A stretch of DNA of 64,000 nucleotides. Source: Leifsonia xyli subsp. xyli str. CTCB07 (GTDB lineage Bacteria > Actinomycetota > Actinomycetes > Actinomycetales > Microbacteriaceae). The notes under the pieces were generated by a model, which saw only the letters and a program-made list of their open reading frames with translations, ran no database searches and was not told where the DNA came from. Within the stretch, counting starts at the first letter, position 1. Every line of letters begins with the position of its first letter. The stretch is from positions 682,001-746,000 of the forward strand of contig NC_006087.1 of the NCBI RefSeq assembly GCF_000007665.1, written 5' to 3'. The position numbers were made by a program, and so were the translations under genes. This document shows positions 29,714 to 39,322 of this stretch, in pieces.

Positions 29714-31467
29714 TGCGTCTTCTTTCCGAAGTTCTTGATGAAGTCGATTCCTGTGGGCACGCCGAGGCCGGTGACGTCGTCCCACTCTTTCGACGACTGC
29801 AGCGATTGCGGTTTCGTGTCCCAGACGAAGATTGTCTCGGGATAGATCGCGCCCTTTTGTCCTTTCGGGGACCAGGTGGCCGCCGAAGCCGGGGTGACAT
29901 CGCGAAGCGCGGGGGTTCCGGCCAGCGCGTACAGAGCAGGGCTCGCCAGGCCGATCTTCACGCCCGTCGTCGCTTTCGCGAGGGCGACCATGGACGCGAC
30001 CATCGGAGTCGCGAGGCTGTCGCCACCGTGGCTCACCGCCGCGGTGGTGCCGTCGTGGGGCCCGTAGACGACGAAGCCCGTGTTGGGATCGGCGAGAGAC
30101 GCGACATCGCGGACGAGACGCCCGGCTCCCGAGTGGCTGGCAAGCGCGGTGCGCTGCCAGCTCGGGCGGTCGTAGACGGTGGATTCCCCGCCGCCTGACC
30201 CGAAGGCGAACCCGGGCGGGATGAGCCCGCCGTTGCGCGCGAAGCGCGACTGGATCTCCCAGCCTGCTTCGACGGCGATCGTGCCATCCTTGGCGATCCC
30301 GGTGCTCGTGCCGCCGACGGCGGTGAGGTAAGGGCTTGACGCCGGGGAGGAGACGCTCGTGCCTGTGTTGTGGTCGCCCTGGGCGGAGTAGTCGCCGTCG
30401 TTGCCCGACGAGGCGAAGACGGAGATGTTCCGGCTTGCGGCATCGACGAGCACGCGGTTGAGCAGCGTCCGATCGTCCGCGGTGTCGAGGTTCTCCGGCG
30501 AGCCGAAGGAGAGGGAGATCACGTCGGGTCCAGCGTTGACCGCGTCGAGAATGCGCAGGAACATCGGTGCGGTGGTGCAGTCGTCCGCCCCCCAGTACTC
30601 GATCTTCGCATCGGGCGCCATCGCGTGGACCGCCTGCACATCCAGGTGCTGCTCCTCGGTCCACGAGGACGGACCCCCGCAGCGGGAGACAGCGGGGTGG
30701 GCAGGTGCGTGGTGCGCGTACTGGTCATCGGTGAGCACGGGCTCGCCCATCTGCCGGGAGTAGGTGTCCGTGTTCGCTGCGACGGCGGGATCGTCGAAGG
30801 CCGCCACGATCGCGACCTTCGTCCCCGCGCCGCGGTAGCCGTCGGGGACCTGCTGCACGGCTCGCAGCTGCTTGGGCGTGTAACCGCACAGCGAGTTGGA
30901 GCGGTGTTCGACGGTGAGGGAGGCCGGCCACTGCGAGCTCAGCTTCTCACCCCAGTAGGCGGCGCAGTCCGGGCTGTCGATCGACGGCTCAGCCGCTGAC
31001 GCCGTGGGCCGGTAGCCGTCTCCCGTCACCGCGCCGGAGACTCCGACGATCTGCGGCAGGGAGGCGGGGACGGAGAGTGCGGTCGTCGGTGCGACCGTGG
31101 AGCCCGATGACAGGGAGTACACGGCGAACGCGGTGTCGAAGGCCTCGGCCACGTGCGATCGTGTTCCGTTCACCCGGAGGGTGCCTGTGCGGTGGTCCCA
31201 TCCGGATGCGTCGAGCCCGTGGCTGTCGAGCCACTCGGCGACGGCTCGCGCGTCGGCCGCGCTCGATCCGTCGCGCAGCACGACGGCCAGGGTCGTGTCG
31301 GCGTCGGGGGCGGGCGACGAGGTCGTCGTCGCGGTCCAGACCGGCACAGAGCCGGTCAGGGGGGTTCGTGAAGGGTCGGGGCTGGCGGCTAGAGCGAGGC
31401 CGCCGATCGTGAGAGCGGCCGCAGCGCCTGCTGCGGCCCGGACAAGGACGTGTGAGGGCATCGTCAC
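29710..31467 (-). CDS. Secreted S53 (sedolisin/kumamolisin-type) serine-carboxyl peptidase
   Basis: The 585 residues have a signal peptide (about 1-28), then an activation pro-domain (about 40-150, with LRVNGTRSHVAEAFDTAFAV). The catalytic Glu-Asp pair is E272/D276 in WTEEQHLDVQAVHAMAPDAK. The nucleophile is S484 in SHGGDSLATPMVASM. The C-terminal calcium-site region is WDDVTGLGVP (about 562-571). At the usual oxyanion Asp (SSGD) the sequence reads SSGND, so Asn356 occupies that position, as in subtilisins. No membrane anchor, so it is probably released. First gene of a two-gene operon with the LAxTG surface protein. A promoter with a palindromic operator lies 50-80 nt upstream. Confidence 0.88.
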   Translation of the reverse strand: MTMPSHVLVRAAAGAAAALTIGGLALAASPDPSRTPLTGSVPVWTATTTSSPAPDADTTLAVVLRDGSSAADARAVAEWLDSHGLDASGWDHRTGTLRVNGTRSHVAEAFDTAFAVYSLSSGSTVAPTTALSVPASLPQIVGVSGAVTGDGYRPTASAAEPSIDSPDCAAYWGEKLSSQWPASLTVEHRSNSLCGYTPKQLRAVQQVPDGYRGAGTKVAIVAAFDDPAVAANTDTYSRQMGEPVLTDDQYAHHAPAHPAVSRCGGPSSWTEEQHLDVQAVHAMAPDAKIEYWGADDCTTAPMFLRILDAVNAGPDVISLSFGSPENLDTADDRTLLNRVLVDAASRNISVFASSGNDGDYSAQGDHNTGTSVSSPASSPYLTAVGGTSTGIAKDGTIAVEAGWEIQSRFARNGGLIPPGFAFGSGGGESTVYDRPSWQRTALASHSGAGRLVRDVASLADPNTGFVVYGPHDGTTAAVSHGGDSLATPMVASMVALAKATTGVKIGLASPALYALAGTPALRDVTPASAATWSPKGQKGAIYPETIFVWDTKPQSLQSSKEWDDVTGLGVPTGIDFIKNFGKKTQ

Positions 31468-31518
31468 CTTTGCAGATCGGGTTGTGGGGGAGCCGGGGAA
31501 GGGGCTTCCGGCGGACCT

Positions 31519-31546
31519 ACTCTAGCTTGTTGATAATAATTCTCAA
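31519..31546 (-). promoter_or_regulatory. Promoter of S53/LAxTG operon overlapped by Zur/Fur-like palindrome
   Basis: On the minus strand, TTGAGA (complement of 31541-31546), a 16-nt spacer and TAGAGT (complement of 31519-31524) form a good promoter, with transcription starting about 45 nt before the peptidase ATG. The -35 and spacer coincide with TTGATAATAATTCTCAA (31530-31546), an inverted repeat around a central A. It resembles the 15-bp boxes of actinobacterial Zur (TGAnAATnATTnTCA). Repression by a Fur-family metalloregulator is an inference. Confidence 0.55.
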
Positions 31547-31641
31547 TACCATAAAGAACGAGTATCTGCTGGACGACACTCGATGCGTCTTGACGACTCG
31601 GTCTCGCCTCAGTAAAACTTGCGCATAAAAATATATGTTAT

Positions 31642-32007
31642 GTGAAAATTATCCTCGTTCCTCCTGACGTCGCGATCACACGCTTTTCTCCTGCAATGCC
31701 GACCGGTGCGGGTTCCGCAGTGATCGGCGTTGTGAGGGGGACGCCTCAACACGACCAGGGATCGGCCGAAGCGGAGGTGGTGCCGCCTTCTTGCGATCGT
31801 GACCTCCGTCGTGGCGGCCCTCGGGCTCGCGGTCCTGAAAGCCGCCGTTTCCCCACGCCGAACGTCCTTTGGGGCGGCGATTCGGGTGGGCCTCTGGTGG
31901 ACCACGATATGAATCTTCTCGGTATCATCTTTCGCGAAGACAGGTTCAGTCGAGGGTTCTTGCTCTATACCCCGATGCGGCAGGTCTTCCAGGAATTGAG
32001 CTCCTAA
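31642..32007 (+). pseudogene. C-terminal remnant of trypsin-like serine protease
   Basis: The last 45 codons read WGGDSGGPLVDHDMNLLGII then FREDRFSRGFLLYTPMRQV, the S1 peptidase segment around the nucleophile Ser with the following substrate-pocket strand. The 75 residues upstream show no protease motif: no TAxHC and no catalytic Asp could be found. The start codon at 31642 is therefore probably accidental, and the 5' part has been deleted or scrambled. GC is lower in the first 100 bp, with an AT-rich stretch at 31618-31660. Confidence 0.55.
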
Positions 32008-32415
32008 TACGCTGGGACCGACGAGCCTGCCCGACAGTGACGGGGAAGGCGATCAGCTCCCGGCTGACGGTGTCACCGCAGACTGGGACCTCGCTCCCAG
32101 CGATTCTGACGACGCGGCGACGGACCCGGGTGGCGACAACTTGGACAGGCGACCAGGGCGGTGGTGTCGAGCCGCAGCCGGGTGACCAGGGAGACTCGGG
32201 GACCCCGGCCCCGAGTCTCCGGCTGCCAAGTAAGCGCTGGGAAGCTGACGCCGTTCGCGGAACGGGATTATCGGGGCGAGGGCGATTCTGCGGCCCCGGC
32301 GGCTGCCGATGCCCTCGCCTCTCCCGTTTCCGCCTTCCGAAATCTCCGGTAGCGTAGTCATTCGGGTCTGCTGCGCCTTCCGCGCGGCGGCGAGATCTGA
32401 ATAGAGGAGGCCGGC
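32008..32415 (+). other. Gap upstream of nusA with a perfect 12-bp inverted repeat
   Basis: No gene is supported here. The stretch 32190-32220 is GGAGACTCGGGG, a 7-nt loop and CCCCGAGTCTCC, a perfect 12-bp stem with no T-run. It could be a factor-dependent terminator or a remnant of a mobile element end. The rest looks like degraded coding sequence in several short frames. A rimP gene, normally directly ahead of nusA, is not recognisable in this gap. A TAGCGT-type -10 lies around 32353, and the nusA ribosome-binding site GAGGAGG is at 32404-32410. Confidence 0.4.
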
Positions 32416-33414
32416 ATGGACATCGACCTCAGCGTCTTGCGTCTCATGGAGCGCGAGAGGGAGATCCCGTTCGAGGAACTGGTGCAGATCATCGAGCAGG
32501 CCATCCTGACCGCCTATCTGAAGCACACCGACCAGGCCGATCACCGCCACGGCGAGCCGCCTGCCGCGCGGGTGCATCTGGACCGCAAGACGGGTCATGT
32601 CACCGTCTACGTCCCCGAGAGGGACGACGACGGCAACGTCATCGGCGAGGCCGAGGACAGCCCGAGCGACTTCGGCCGCATCGCCGCGTTCGCGGCGAAG
32701 CAGGTGATCAACCAGCGGCTGCGCGACCTCGCGGACGACGCGGTGCTCGGCGAGTTCCGCGGATGCGAGGGCGACATCGTCGCCGGGGTGATCCAGCAGG
32801 GCCCCAATCCGCGGATGGTGCATATCGACCTCGGCAGCGTGGAGGCCATTCTGCCTCCGGAGGAGCAAGTACACGGCGAAGAGTACCCGCACGGCTCCCG
32901 TATCCGCGTGTACGTCACGAGTGTCGCCAAGGGTCCGAAGGGTCCGTCGATCACCGTCTCGCGCACGCATCCGACGCTGGTCAGGAAGCTGTTCGCCCTC
33001 GAGGTGCCAGAGATCGCGAGCGGCGTGGTGGAGATCGTGTCGATCGCCCGCGAGGCCGGGCACCGCACCAAGATCGCCGTCCGGGCGACGGAGCCCGGTG
33101 TGAACGCCAAAGGCGCGTGCATCGGGGAGCTCGGGCAGCGCGTTCGCGCGGTCACGGCCGAACTCAACAGCGAAAAGATCGACATCGTCGACTATTCGCC
33201 CGATCTCGCGACCTTCGTCTCGAGCGCCCTCTCGCCGGCGAAGGTGACCAGTGCGTTCGTGATCGACGAAAGCCTCAAGGCCGTGCGTGCGCTGGTGCCG
33301 GACTACCAGCTGTCGCTCGCGATCGGCAAAGAAGGCCAGAACGCCCGCCTCGCCGCCAAGCTGACGGGCGCGAAGATCGACATCCAGCCGGATTCGATCC
33401 TGGACCGCGAGTAG
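32416..33414 (+). CDS. nusA: Transcription elongation/termination factor NusA
   Basis: Binds RNA polymerase and nascent RNA; acts in pausing, termination and antitermination. The 332 residues are the short form without C-terminal acidic repeats, usual in actinobacteria. Order: N-terminal RNAP-binding domain ([20 protein letters not shown]), S1 domain (about 105-180, [17 protein letters not shown]), then KH1 ([19 protein letters not shown]) and KH2 ([20 protein letters not shown]). [19 protein letters not shown] is the KH1 GxxG region. First gene of the nusA-ylxR-infB cluster. Confidence 0.96.
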   Translation: MDIDLSVLRLMEREREIPFEELVQIIEQAILTAYLKHTDQADHRHGEPPAARVHLDRKTGHVTVYVPERDDDGNVIGEAEDSPSDFGRIAAFAAKQVINQRLRDLADDAVLGEFRGCEGDIVAGVIQQGPNPRMVHIDLGSVEAILPPEEQVHGEEYPHGSRIRVYVTSVAKGPKGPSITVSRTHPTLVRKLFALEVPEIASGVVEIVSIAREAGHRTKIAVRATEPGVNAKGACIGELGQRVRAVTAELNSEKIDIVDYSPDLATFVSSALSPAKVTSAFVIDESLKAVRALVPDYQLSLAIGKEGQNARLAAKLTGAKIDIQPDSILDRE

Positions 33415-33467
33415 ATCGGAAAGCGGCGGGGCCCCGTCGGGCAAAGGCGGCTCCGCGCGGGTGTAAG

Positions 33468-33728
33468 ATGGAATCTGTCAGAACGTGCGTCGGATGCCGT
33501 TCTCGCGCCCCGCGGCTTTCTCTTCTGAGGGTCGTCGTCCGGAATTCGGAACTGGTGGTCGATCCGTCTGCCGCTTTCCCCGGCCGTGGCGCGTGGCTGC
33601 ATCCGGTCGACGGGTGTCTTGACCTCGCCCTTAAGCGCCGCGCCTTCGGGCGTGCGCTGCGGGTGGACGGGACGCTCGACCCGACGGCCCTCCGGGCCTA
33701 CTACGAGAACAGGCTGAAGAATCAGTGA
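33468..33728 (+). CDS. ylxR: YlxR-family RNA-binding protein
   Basis: The 86-residue basic protein has the family N-terminus RTCVGCRSRAPRLSLLR and a GRGAWLHP segment (about 43-50). Its position between nusA and infB is diagnostic. YlxR binds nucleic acid (structure-based) and has been linked to RNase P in some bacteria. ATG 33468 lies directly behind a TAAGAT hexamer (33465-33470 overlapping), and no clear ribosome-binding site is seen. Confidence 0.9.
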   Translation: MESVRTCVGCRSRAPRLSLLRVVVRNSELVVDPSAAFPGRGAWLHPVDGCLDLALKRRAFGRALRVDGTLDPTALRAYYENRLKNQ

Positions 33729-33790
33729 CTTCACATGAGTGACAACCGATGAGCGGCTCGAAATGAGTTCCGTCCGCCAATAACGCCTGC

Positions 33791-33815
33791 CCTGTCTGGG
33801 GTGGGCCCAGACAGG
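33791..33815 (+). promoter_or_regulatory. Hairpin masking the infB ribosome-binding site
   Basis: CCTGTCTGGG (33791-33800) pairs perfectly with CCCAGACAGG (33806-33815) across a 5-nt loop. The 3' arm contains the first bases of the infB Shine-Dalgarno (AGGAGAA, 33813-33819), 7 nt ahead of the GTG start. Folding would hinder initiation of IF2, so a translational or temperature-sensitive control is conceivable. This role is inferred from geometry only. Confidence 0.5.
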
Positions 33816-33821
33816 AGAATT

Positions 33822-36551
33822 GTGGCTGCAAAACCACGTGTACACGAGGTGGCGAGCGAGCTCGGCGTCGACAGCAAGATCGCACTCGCGAAACTCAAGG
33901 AGATGGGCGAGTTCGTCAAGGGCCCGTCTTCGAGCATCGAGCCTCCGGTGGCCCGCAAGCTGCGCGCTGCCCTCGAGGCGGAAGGCCATCTGCCCGGCGC
34001 CGGCGGCGATAAGACAGCCGCGCAAGCCTCCCCGGCGCCACGCCCGCCGCGGCCGGCGACGGCCGATGGCTCCGGCGCGCCCAAGCCGCAGGCGCCGATG
34101 TCGGTCGCCGAGCGTCAGGCGGCGGCCGAGAAGGCCGCCTCTGAGAAAGCGGCGGCTGAGAAGGTGGCGGCCAGCGAGGCCGCTGACGCGAAGCCCGCCG
34201 CGGGCGCCCCGGCGGACACGGCCAAACCGTCGTCCCCGCCCCGCCCCAGCGGCGTCAGCGCCCCGCGCCCGGGCAACAACCCTTTCGCCTCCAATCAGGG
34301 CATGGGGCAGCGCCCCAGCGCCCCGCGTCCGGGGAACAACCCGTTCTCCAGCTCGCAGGGCATGGGCCAGCGTCCTTCTCCTAGCAACATCCCGCGTCCG
34401 GCCCCGCCGCGTCCGGGCTCGCCCCGCATCGGCGCTCCGCGTCCCGGAGGTGGCCAGCGCCAGGGCGGCGGCGGCCGTCCCGGTTTCCAGCAGCGCCCGG
34501 GCAGTGCCGGCGGCGGTGCGGGCGGCGGCCTCCAGCGTCCCGGCGGCGCAGGAGCCGGCGGTTTCAGCGGTCCCCGTACGGGCGGTGGAGGCGGTCGCGG
34601 TCGCGGACCGGGCGGCGGAACCGCGGGTGCGTTCGGCCGTGGCGGCGGCAAGTCGAAGGCCCGCAAGTCGAAGCGCGCGAAGCGCCAGGAATTCGAGATG
34701 CGGGAGGCCCCGTCGCTGGGCGGTGTGACTGTTCCCCGTGGCGACGGCGGTACGGCTATCCGGCTGCGCCGCGGCGCGTCCATCTCGGACTTCGCCGACA
34801 AGATCGACGCGAACCCCGCTTCGCTCGTGACGGTGCTCTTCCACCTGGGCGAGATGGCGACCGCGACCGAGTCGCTCGACGAGGCCACTTTCCAGATCCT
34901 CGGTGAGGAACTCGGCTACAAGGTTCAGGTCGTCTCCCCCGAGGATGAGGACAAGGAGCTCCTGGAGGGCTTCGACATCGACCTCGACGCCGAGCTGGAG
35001 GGCGAGTCCGACGAGGATCTCGAGATCCGCCCACCGGTCGTCACCGTCATGGGCCACGTCGACCACGGTAAGACGCGACTGCTGGACGCGATTCGCAGCG
35101 CCAACGTTGTGGAGGGCGAGGCCGGCGGCATCACCCAGCACATCGGCGCCTACCAGGTGTGGACCGAGCACGAGGGCATTGAGCGTGCGATCACCTTTAT
35201 CGACACCCCGGGTCACGAGGCGTTCACGGCCATGCGTGCCCGCGGCGCCCAGGTGACCGACATCGCGATCCTCGTCGTCGCGGCCGATGACGGCATCATG
35301 CCGCAGACCATCGAGGCGCTGAACCACGCCCAGGCGGCAAACGTGCCGATCGTGGTTGCGGTGAACAAGGTCGACAAGCCGGAGGCGAACCCCGCCAAGG
35401 TGCGTCAGCAGCTCACCGAGTTCAGCCTGGTGGCCGAGGAGTACGGCGGCGACGTGATGTTCGTCGACGTCTCCGCGCGGAACAACATCGGCATCCAGGA
35501 GCTCCTGGACGCGGTGCTGCTCACCGCGGACGCCGGGCTCGACCTGCGTGCGAACCCGAACAAAGACGCCCGCGGCGTGGCCATCGAGGCCAAACTCGAC
35601 AAAGGCCGTGGCGCGGTGGCGACTGTGCTGATCCAGTCGGGCACGCTCCGCGTCGGGGATGCGATCGTGGCGGGCACCGCCTACGGCCGTGTCCGCGCGA
35701 TGGCGGACGAGAACGGCGACCCGGTGCTGGAGGCGGCTCCGTCGCGTCCGGTGCAGGTGCAGGGCCTCTCCAGCGTTCCGCGCGCCGGCGACACCTTCAT
35801 CGTCACCGAGGAGGACCGCACCGCCCGGCAGATCGCCGAGAAACGCGAAGCCGCCGAGCGCAATGCGCAGCTGGCGAAGGCTCGCAAGCGTATCTCGCTC
35901 GAGGACTTCACCCGCGCTCTGGAAGAGGGCAAGGTCGAAGCGCTCAACCTCATCATCAAGGGCGACGTTTCCGGTGCTGTGGAGGCGCTGGAGGAGTCGC
36001 TCATGAAGATCGAGGTGGACGACTCGGTCTCCCTGCGCATCCTGCACCGCGGCGTCGGCGCGATCACCGAGTCGGACATCGACCTGGCGACCATCGACAA
36101 CGCCATCGTGATCGGCTTCAACGTCCGCCCGGACGTCAAAGCCCGCGAGCGTGCGGCCCGTGAGGGCGTGGATGTGCGCTTCTACTCGGTCATCTACAAC
36201 GCCATCGATGACATCGAGAGCTCGCTCAAGGGCATGCTCAAACCCGAGTTCGAGGAAGTCCAGTCCGGTGTCGCCGATATCCGCGAGGTGTTCCGCTCCT
36301 CCAAGTTCGGCAACATCGCCGGTGTCATCGTCCGCAGCGGAACGATCACGCGCAACGCCAAGGCGCGCGTCATCCGCGACGGCGTGGTCATCGCGGACAA
36401 CCTGGCCATCGAGTCGCTGCGCCGGTTCAAGGACGACGTCACCGAGGTCCGCACGGACTTCGAGTGCGGTATCGGCCTCGGCAAGTACAACGACATCCAG
36501 GTGGGCGACGAGATCGAGACCATCGAGATGCGCGAGAAACCGCGCGTCTGA
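33822..36551 (+). CDS. infB: Translation initiation factor IF-2
   Basis: GTPase that places fMet-tRNA on the 30S subunit. GTG 33822 ([16 protein letters not shown]) is chosen for its AGGAGAA. The 909 residues start with the IF2_N domain (about 1-55), followed by a long Ala/Pro/Gly/Arg-rich disordered linker (about 60-290) containing two near-identical NNPF(A/S)S.QGMGQRP repeats. The G domain has [15 protein letters not shown] (G1), [10 protein letters not shown] (G3) and VAVNKVDK (G4). Domains II to C2 follow, with [20 protein letters not shown] and the C-terminal [17 protein letters not shown]. Confidence 0.97.
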   Translation: MAAKPRVHEVASELGVDSKIALAKLKEMGEFVKGPSSSIEPPVARKLRAALEAEGHLPGAGGDKTAAQASPAPRPPRPATADGSGAPKPQAPMSVAERQAAAEKAASEKAAAEKVAASEAADAKPAAGAPADTAKPSSPPRPSGVSAPRPGNNPFASNQGMGQRPSAPRPGNNPFSSSQGMGQRPSPSNIPRPAPPRPGSPRIGAPRPGGGQRQGGGGRPGFQQRPGSAGGGAGGGLQRPGGAGAGGFSGPRTGGGGGRGRGPGGGTAGAFGRGGGKSKARKSKRAKRQEFEMREAPSLGGVTVPRGDGGTAIRLRRGASISDFADKIDANPASLVTVLFHLGEMATATESLDEATFQILGEELGYKVQVVSPEDEDKELLEGFDIDLDAELEGESDEDLEIRPPVVTVMGHVDHGKTRLLDAIRSANVVEGEAGGITQHIGAYQVWTEHEGIERAITFIDTPGHEAFTAMRARGAQVTDIAILVVAADDGIMPQTIEALNHAQAANVPIVVAVNKVDKPEANPAKVRQQLTEFSLVAEEYGGDVMFVDVSARNNIGIQELLDAVLLTADAGLDLRANPNKDARGVAIEAKLDKGRGAVATVLIQSGTLRVGDAIVAGTAYGRVRAMADENGDPVLEAAPSRPVQVQGLSSVPRAGDTFIVTEEDRTARQIAEKREAAERNAQLAKARKRISLEDFTRALEEGKVEALNLIIKGDVSGAVEALEESLMKIEVDDSVSLRILHRGVGAITESDIDLATIDNAIVIGFNVRPDVKARERAAREGVDVRFYSVIYNAIDDIESSLKGMLKPEFEEVQSGVADIREVFRSSKFGNIAGVIVRSGTITRNAKARVIRDGVVIADNLAIESLRRFKDDVTEVRTDFECGIGLGKYNDIQVGDEIETIEMREKPRV

Positions 36552-36560
36552 TCGACGCTG

Positions 36561-36589
36561 GAGGCCTGGCGGTTCGTCCGCCGGGCCTC
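36561..36589 (+). terminator. GC-rich hairpin between infB and rbfA
   Basis: GAGGCCTGGCGG (36561-36572) and CCGCCGGGCCTC (36578-36589) form a 12-bp stem with one mismatch and a 5-nt loop, starting 9 nt after the infB stop. There is no T-run, so if it works as a terminator or attenuator it is of the L-shaped GC-only type described in actinobacteria. Confidence 0.45.
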
Positions 36590-36627
36590 GCTGCTTCTCC
36601 ATCCTGGCCGTACGAAGGAGACATATC

Positions 36628-37056
36628 ATGGCCGACCCGGCACGGGCGAGGAAGCTCGCCGACAGAATCAAGGTCATCGTCGCTGAGCGTCTCGACCGGG
36701 GCTTGCGCGATCCGCGTCTCGGTTTCGTGACGATCACCGACGTCCAGGTGACCGGTGACTTGCAGCACGCGACCGTCTTCTACACGGTGTATGGAACCGA
36801 CCAGGAGCGCGCGGACACCGCAGCCGCGCTGACAGCGGCCACCGGGATGCTGCGTAGCGAGGTCGGCAAGAACATCACCGCTCGCCTCACGCCGACGCTG
36901 CAGTTCCAGCTGGATGCCATCCCGGAGAACGCGGCCCACATCGAGGACCTGCTGCGCCAGGCGCGCGATCACGACACCGAAGTGGCCGGTCTCGCCGAGG
37001 GCGCCGCCTACGCCGGGGAGCAGGACCCCTATGTGAAGCCACGCGAGGCGAACTAG
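36628..37056 (+). CDS. rbfA: 30S ribosome-binding factor A
   Basis: KH-like cold-shock factor for 16S rRNA maturation, 142 residues. Motifs: KLADRIKVIVAERLDRGLRD, PRLGFVTITDVQVTGDLQHA and ATVFYTVYG. ATG 36628 with GAAGGAG at 36614-36620. In most genomes truB follows; here 9 kb of mostly accessory genes separates rbfA from truB. Confidence 0.94.
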   Translation: MADPARARKLADRIKVIVAERLDRGLRDPRLGFVTITDVQVTGDLQHATVFYTVYGTDQERADTAAALTAATGMLRSEVGKNITARLTPTLQFQLDAIPENAAHIEDLLRQARDHDTEVAGLAEGAAYAGEQDPYVKPREAN

Positions 37057-37126
37057 GAATACTGATTTTCAAATATAAGAATAAACATGTAGAATAGTGT
37101 TCTCTTAGAACCCCGAGGACACCCGA

Positions 37127-39231
37127 ATGCGTACCTGGTTCCGTCCGGACATCGAAGGCCTCCGCGCTCTCGCCGTCCTGGTCGTCGTCGCAAACCATGC
37201 GTGGCGATTCCCCACTGGCGGATACGTCGGTGTGGACATCTTCTTCGTGATCTCCGGCTACCTGATCACGCGAGCTCTCCTGCGCGAAAAGGAGTACAAG
37301 GGTGCGATCTCGCTCGGTCGCTTCTACACCCGGAGATTCGCTCGGCTCGCACCGGCCGCGATCGCGACGATCGCCGTCACCGTAGCGATGTCCAACCTTC
37401 TGTTCTTCGGTGTGACGAACGCCTCCTGGAATCAGCAGGCGTTCACGTCGCTGCTGTGGGTCCAGAACTGGAACCTGGTGCATGCGAGAACCGTCTACCT
37501 CGACGCCAATGCGTCTGTCTCACTGTTCCAGCACTTCTGGTCGCTGTCGGTCGAGGAGCAGTTCTACGCCTTCTGGCCGTGGGTGCTCATTCTCGCCTGG
37601 GCCGCTGTGGCCGTCTGGGCCGCCGTGGCGAAACGTCGCCCTCCCCACCTGCGCAGCACCGTGCTGGTGGTCGGCGTCCTCGGCTTCGCCGCCTCGCTCG
37701 CCTTCTCGATCTGGCTGACCGACTCGCGTCCCGCTTCGGCCTATTTCGCGACCCCGACCCGCGTCTGGGAGTTCGCGGCCGGTGTGATCGCCGCCGCCGG
37801 ATTCGCCGGTGTCTCCCGCCGCGTACCGGCAAAGGCCCTCCGAGCGGCCGGACTGGCGGCGATTCTGATCTCCGCCGTGCTCTTCGACACGACGACGCCG
37901 TTCCCCGGCGCCGCCGCGCTCCTCCCTGTCCTCGGCACGGTCGTGGTGATCGTCGCTGCCGAGCGCGCCGCCACTGACCGGGACTACGGACGGGTTCTCA
38001 CGCTGGCCCCCGTTCGCTACATCGGCCGCATCTCCTATTCGCTCTACTTGTGGCACGCCCCGGTCATCGTCTTCGCTGCGGCGCTGTTCCCGGGCGAAGG
38101 CTTCGTCCACGGTTTGCTCTGCGTGGCGGCGTCGGTGGCCATCGCCGCCCTGTCCTACTACGTCATCGAGCAGCCGGCGTGGCAAGCCGCTGTCTGGAAG
38201 CGCCTCGGGGCGTGGCTGTCAGAGCGCGGCAACCGGGCCCGCTTGGGGGATTATCCGTGGCGGCTTTGCTGGTGGCTGTCCTGTCTGTCGGCCAGTTCCG
38301 CGGAGTCGAACTGCTCCCGAAGCCCGCTCCGGCGACCACCGCCCCGGCCTCCTGGTCTTCCCCCGAAGAACTTGCGGCGGCGCTGGCCGAGTCCTCGGTC
38401 GGGGACTCCTGGAGGCCGTTCTCGGCCGAACTCTCCGCACCGCTCCAGCCCGTCGATTTCCAGGGTTGCCTGCGCGACGCGGTGTCGGTGGCTCCGGGCG
38501 ATCGTTCGCACCTCCGGGAGCCCTGCGTCCCGTCGGGCGACGGAGAACGCCGGACGGCCTCCGTCGTCGGCGACTCGATCGCGCTGAGCTGGGTTCCCGC
38601 TCTCCGCTCGGCCCTCGGTTCCGGCTGGGAGGTGACCGTGCTCGGCCTGCAGGGGTGCCCGGCCGCCTCGACGCGGGTCGGCGAAGTGCGCGACCGCACG
38701 ACTTTCACCGACGACTGCGAGAAGATGCGCGAGTCCGACCTGGCCGCCGTCGCCGCGGCGAAACCCGATCTGATCGTCTTCGCGAGCGCTCTGGGACCCT
38801 ACAAAACGCTTGAGAGCGGCAAGACCGGAGCGTCGGCCCAGGCCGAGTGGACGAGCGCGACGCTGCGGAGCATAGAAGCCGTGTACTCGGTGGGAGCGCC
38901 GGTCGTGGTGATCGGCAATCCCCCCGAAGGGCGGCGGGTGACAGACTGCGCGCTCCGGATCTTCGGGCCCGAACGATGCGCGTCCACGATCGCCGCGGTC
39001 GACCGGGAGAAACGAGCTGCCGAGGTGGAGGCCGTCCGGCAAGCCACGGCCCAGGGCCTGCCTGCGGCTTACATCGACCCGGAACCATGGTTCTGCACCA
39101 GCGACGGCAGCTGCCCGATCAGGGTCGGCGATGTGATCGTCCGGCTCGACTCCAGCCACCTCACGCAGAGCTCCTCCGAGTCCCTGGGCGGTGTGCTGCG
39201 TTCGGCCCTGGCGGCGGCTCGGGTGGTGTGA
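37127..39231 (+). pseudogene. Acyltransferase-3/SGNH membrane O-acyltransferase, frameshifted
   Basis: The first frame encodes FRPDIEGLRALAVLVVVANH and GGYVGVDIFFVISGYLITR, the Acyl_transf_3 N-terminus, with about ten membrane helices, HFWSLSVEEQFYAFWPWVL, and a last helix pair near residue 340. At about 38241-38247 (a run of five Gs) the reading shifts by one base: the continuation PLGGLSVAALLVAVLSVGQF is in the next frame. From there the extracytoplasmic SGNH domain follows: SVVGDSIALSWVPALRSAL (nucleophile), GLQGCPA and a C-terminal DSSHLTQSS (catalytic Asp/His). The total length is that of full two-domain OafA-type enzymes, which acetylate envelope glycans. AT-rich DNA just upstream (37060-37105) suggests acquisition. 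A sequencing slip cannot be excluded. Confidence 0.8.
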
Positions 39232-39322
39232 GCGCGCCGGGGGGAGGCGGTGCGGGCCGCCGTCTTCGGCAAGGGGGTCCGGCTTCGCCGCCCAAACGCG
39301 GCCCCGGTGGTGCAGCCGGAGG

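Noticed and set aside
27668..30664. 998-codon reading of the surface protein extending upstream
   Set aside because: The first 317 codons lie over the S53 peptidase in another frame and are Arg-rich. The true start is the ATG at 29713 followed by a signal peptide.
34260..34380. Direct repeats as mobile-element ends
   Set aside because: They encode the repeated NNPF..QGMGQRP motif in the disordered IF2 linker and are common in actinobacterial infB.
33303..36737. 1144-codon antisense ORF opposite infB
   Set aside because: Same reason. The plus strand carries a complete IF2 with all GTPase motifs, and the antisense frame has no initiation signal or family motif.
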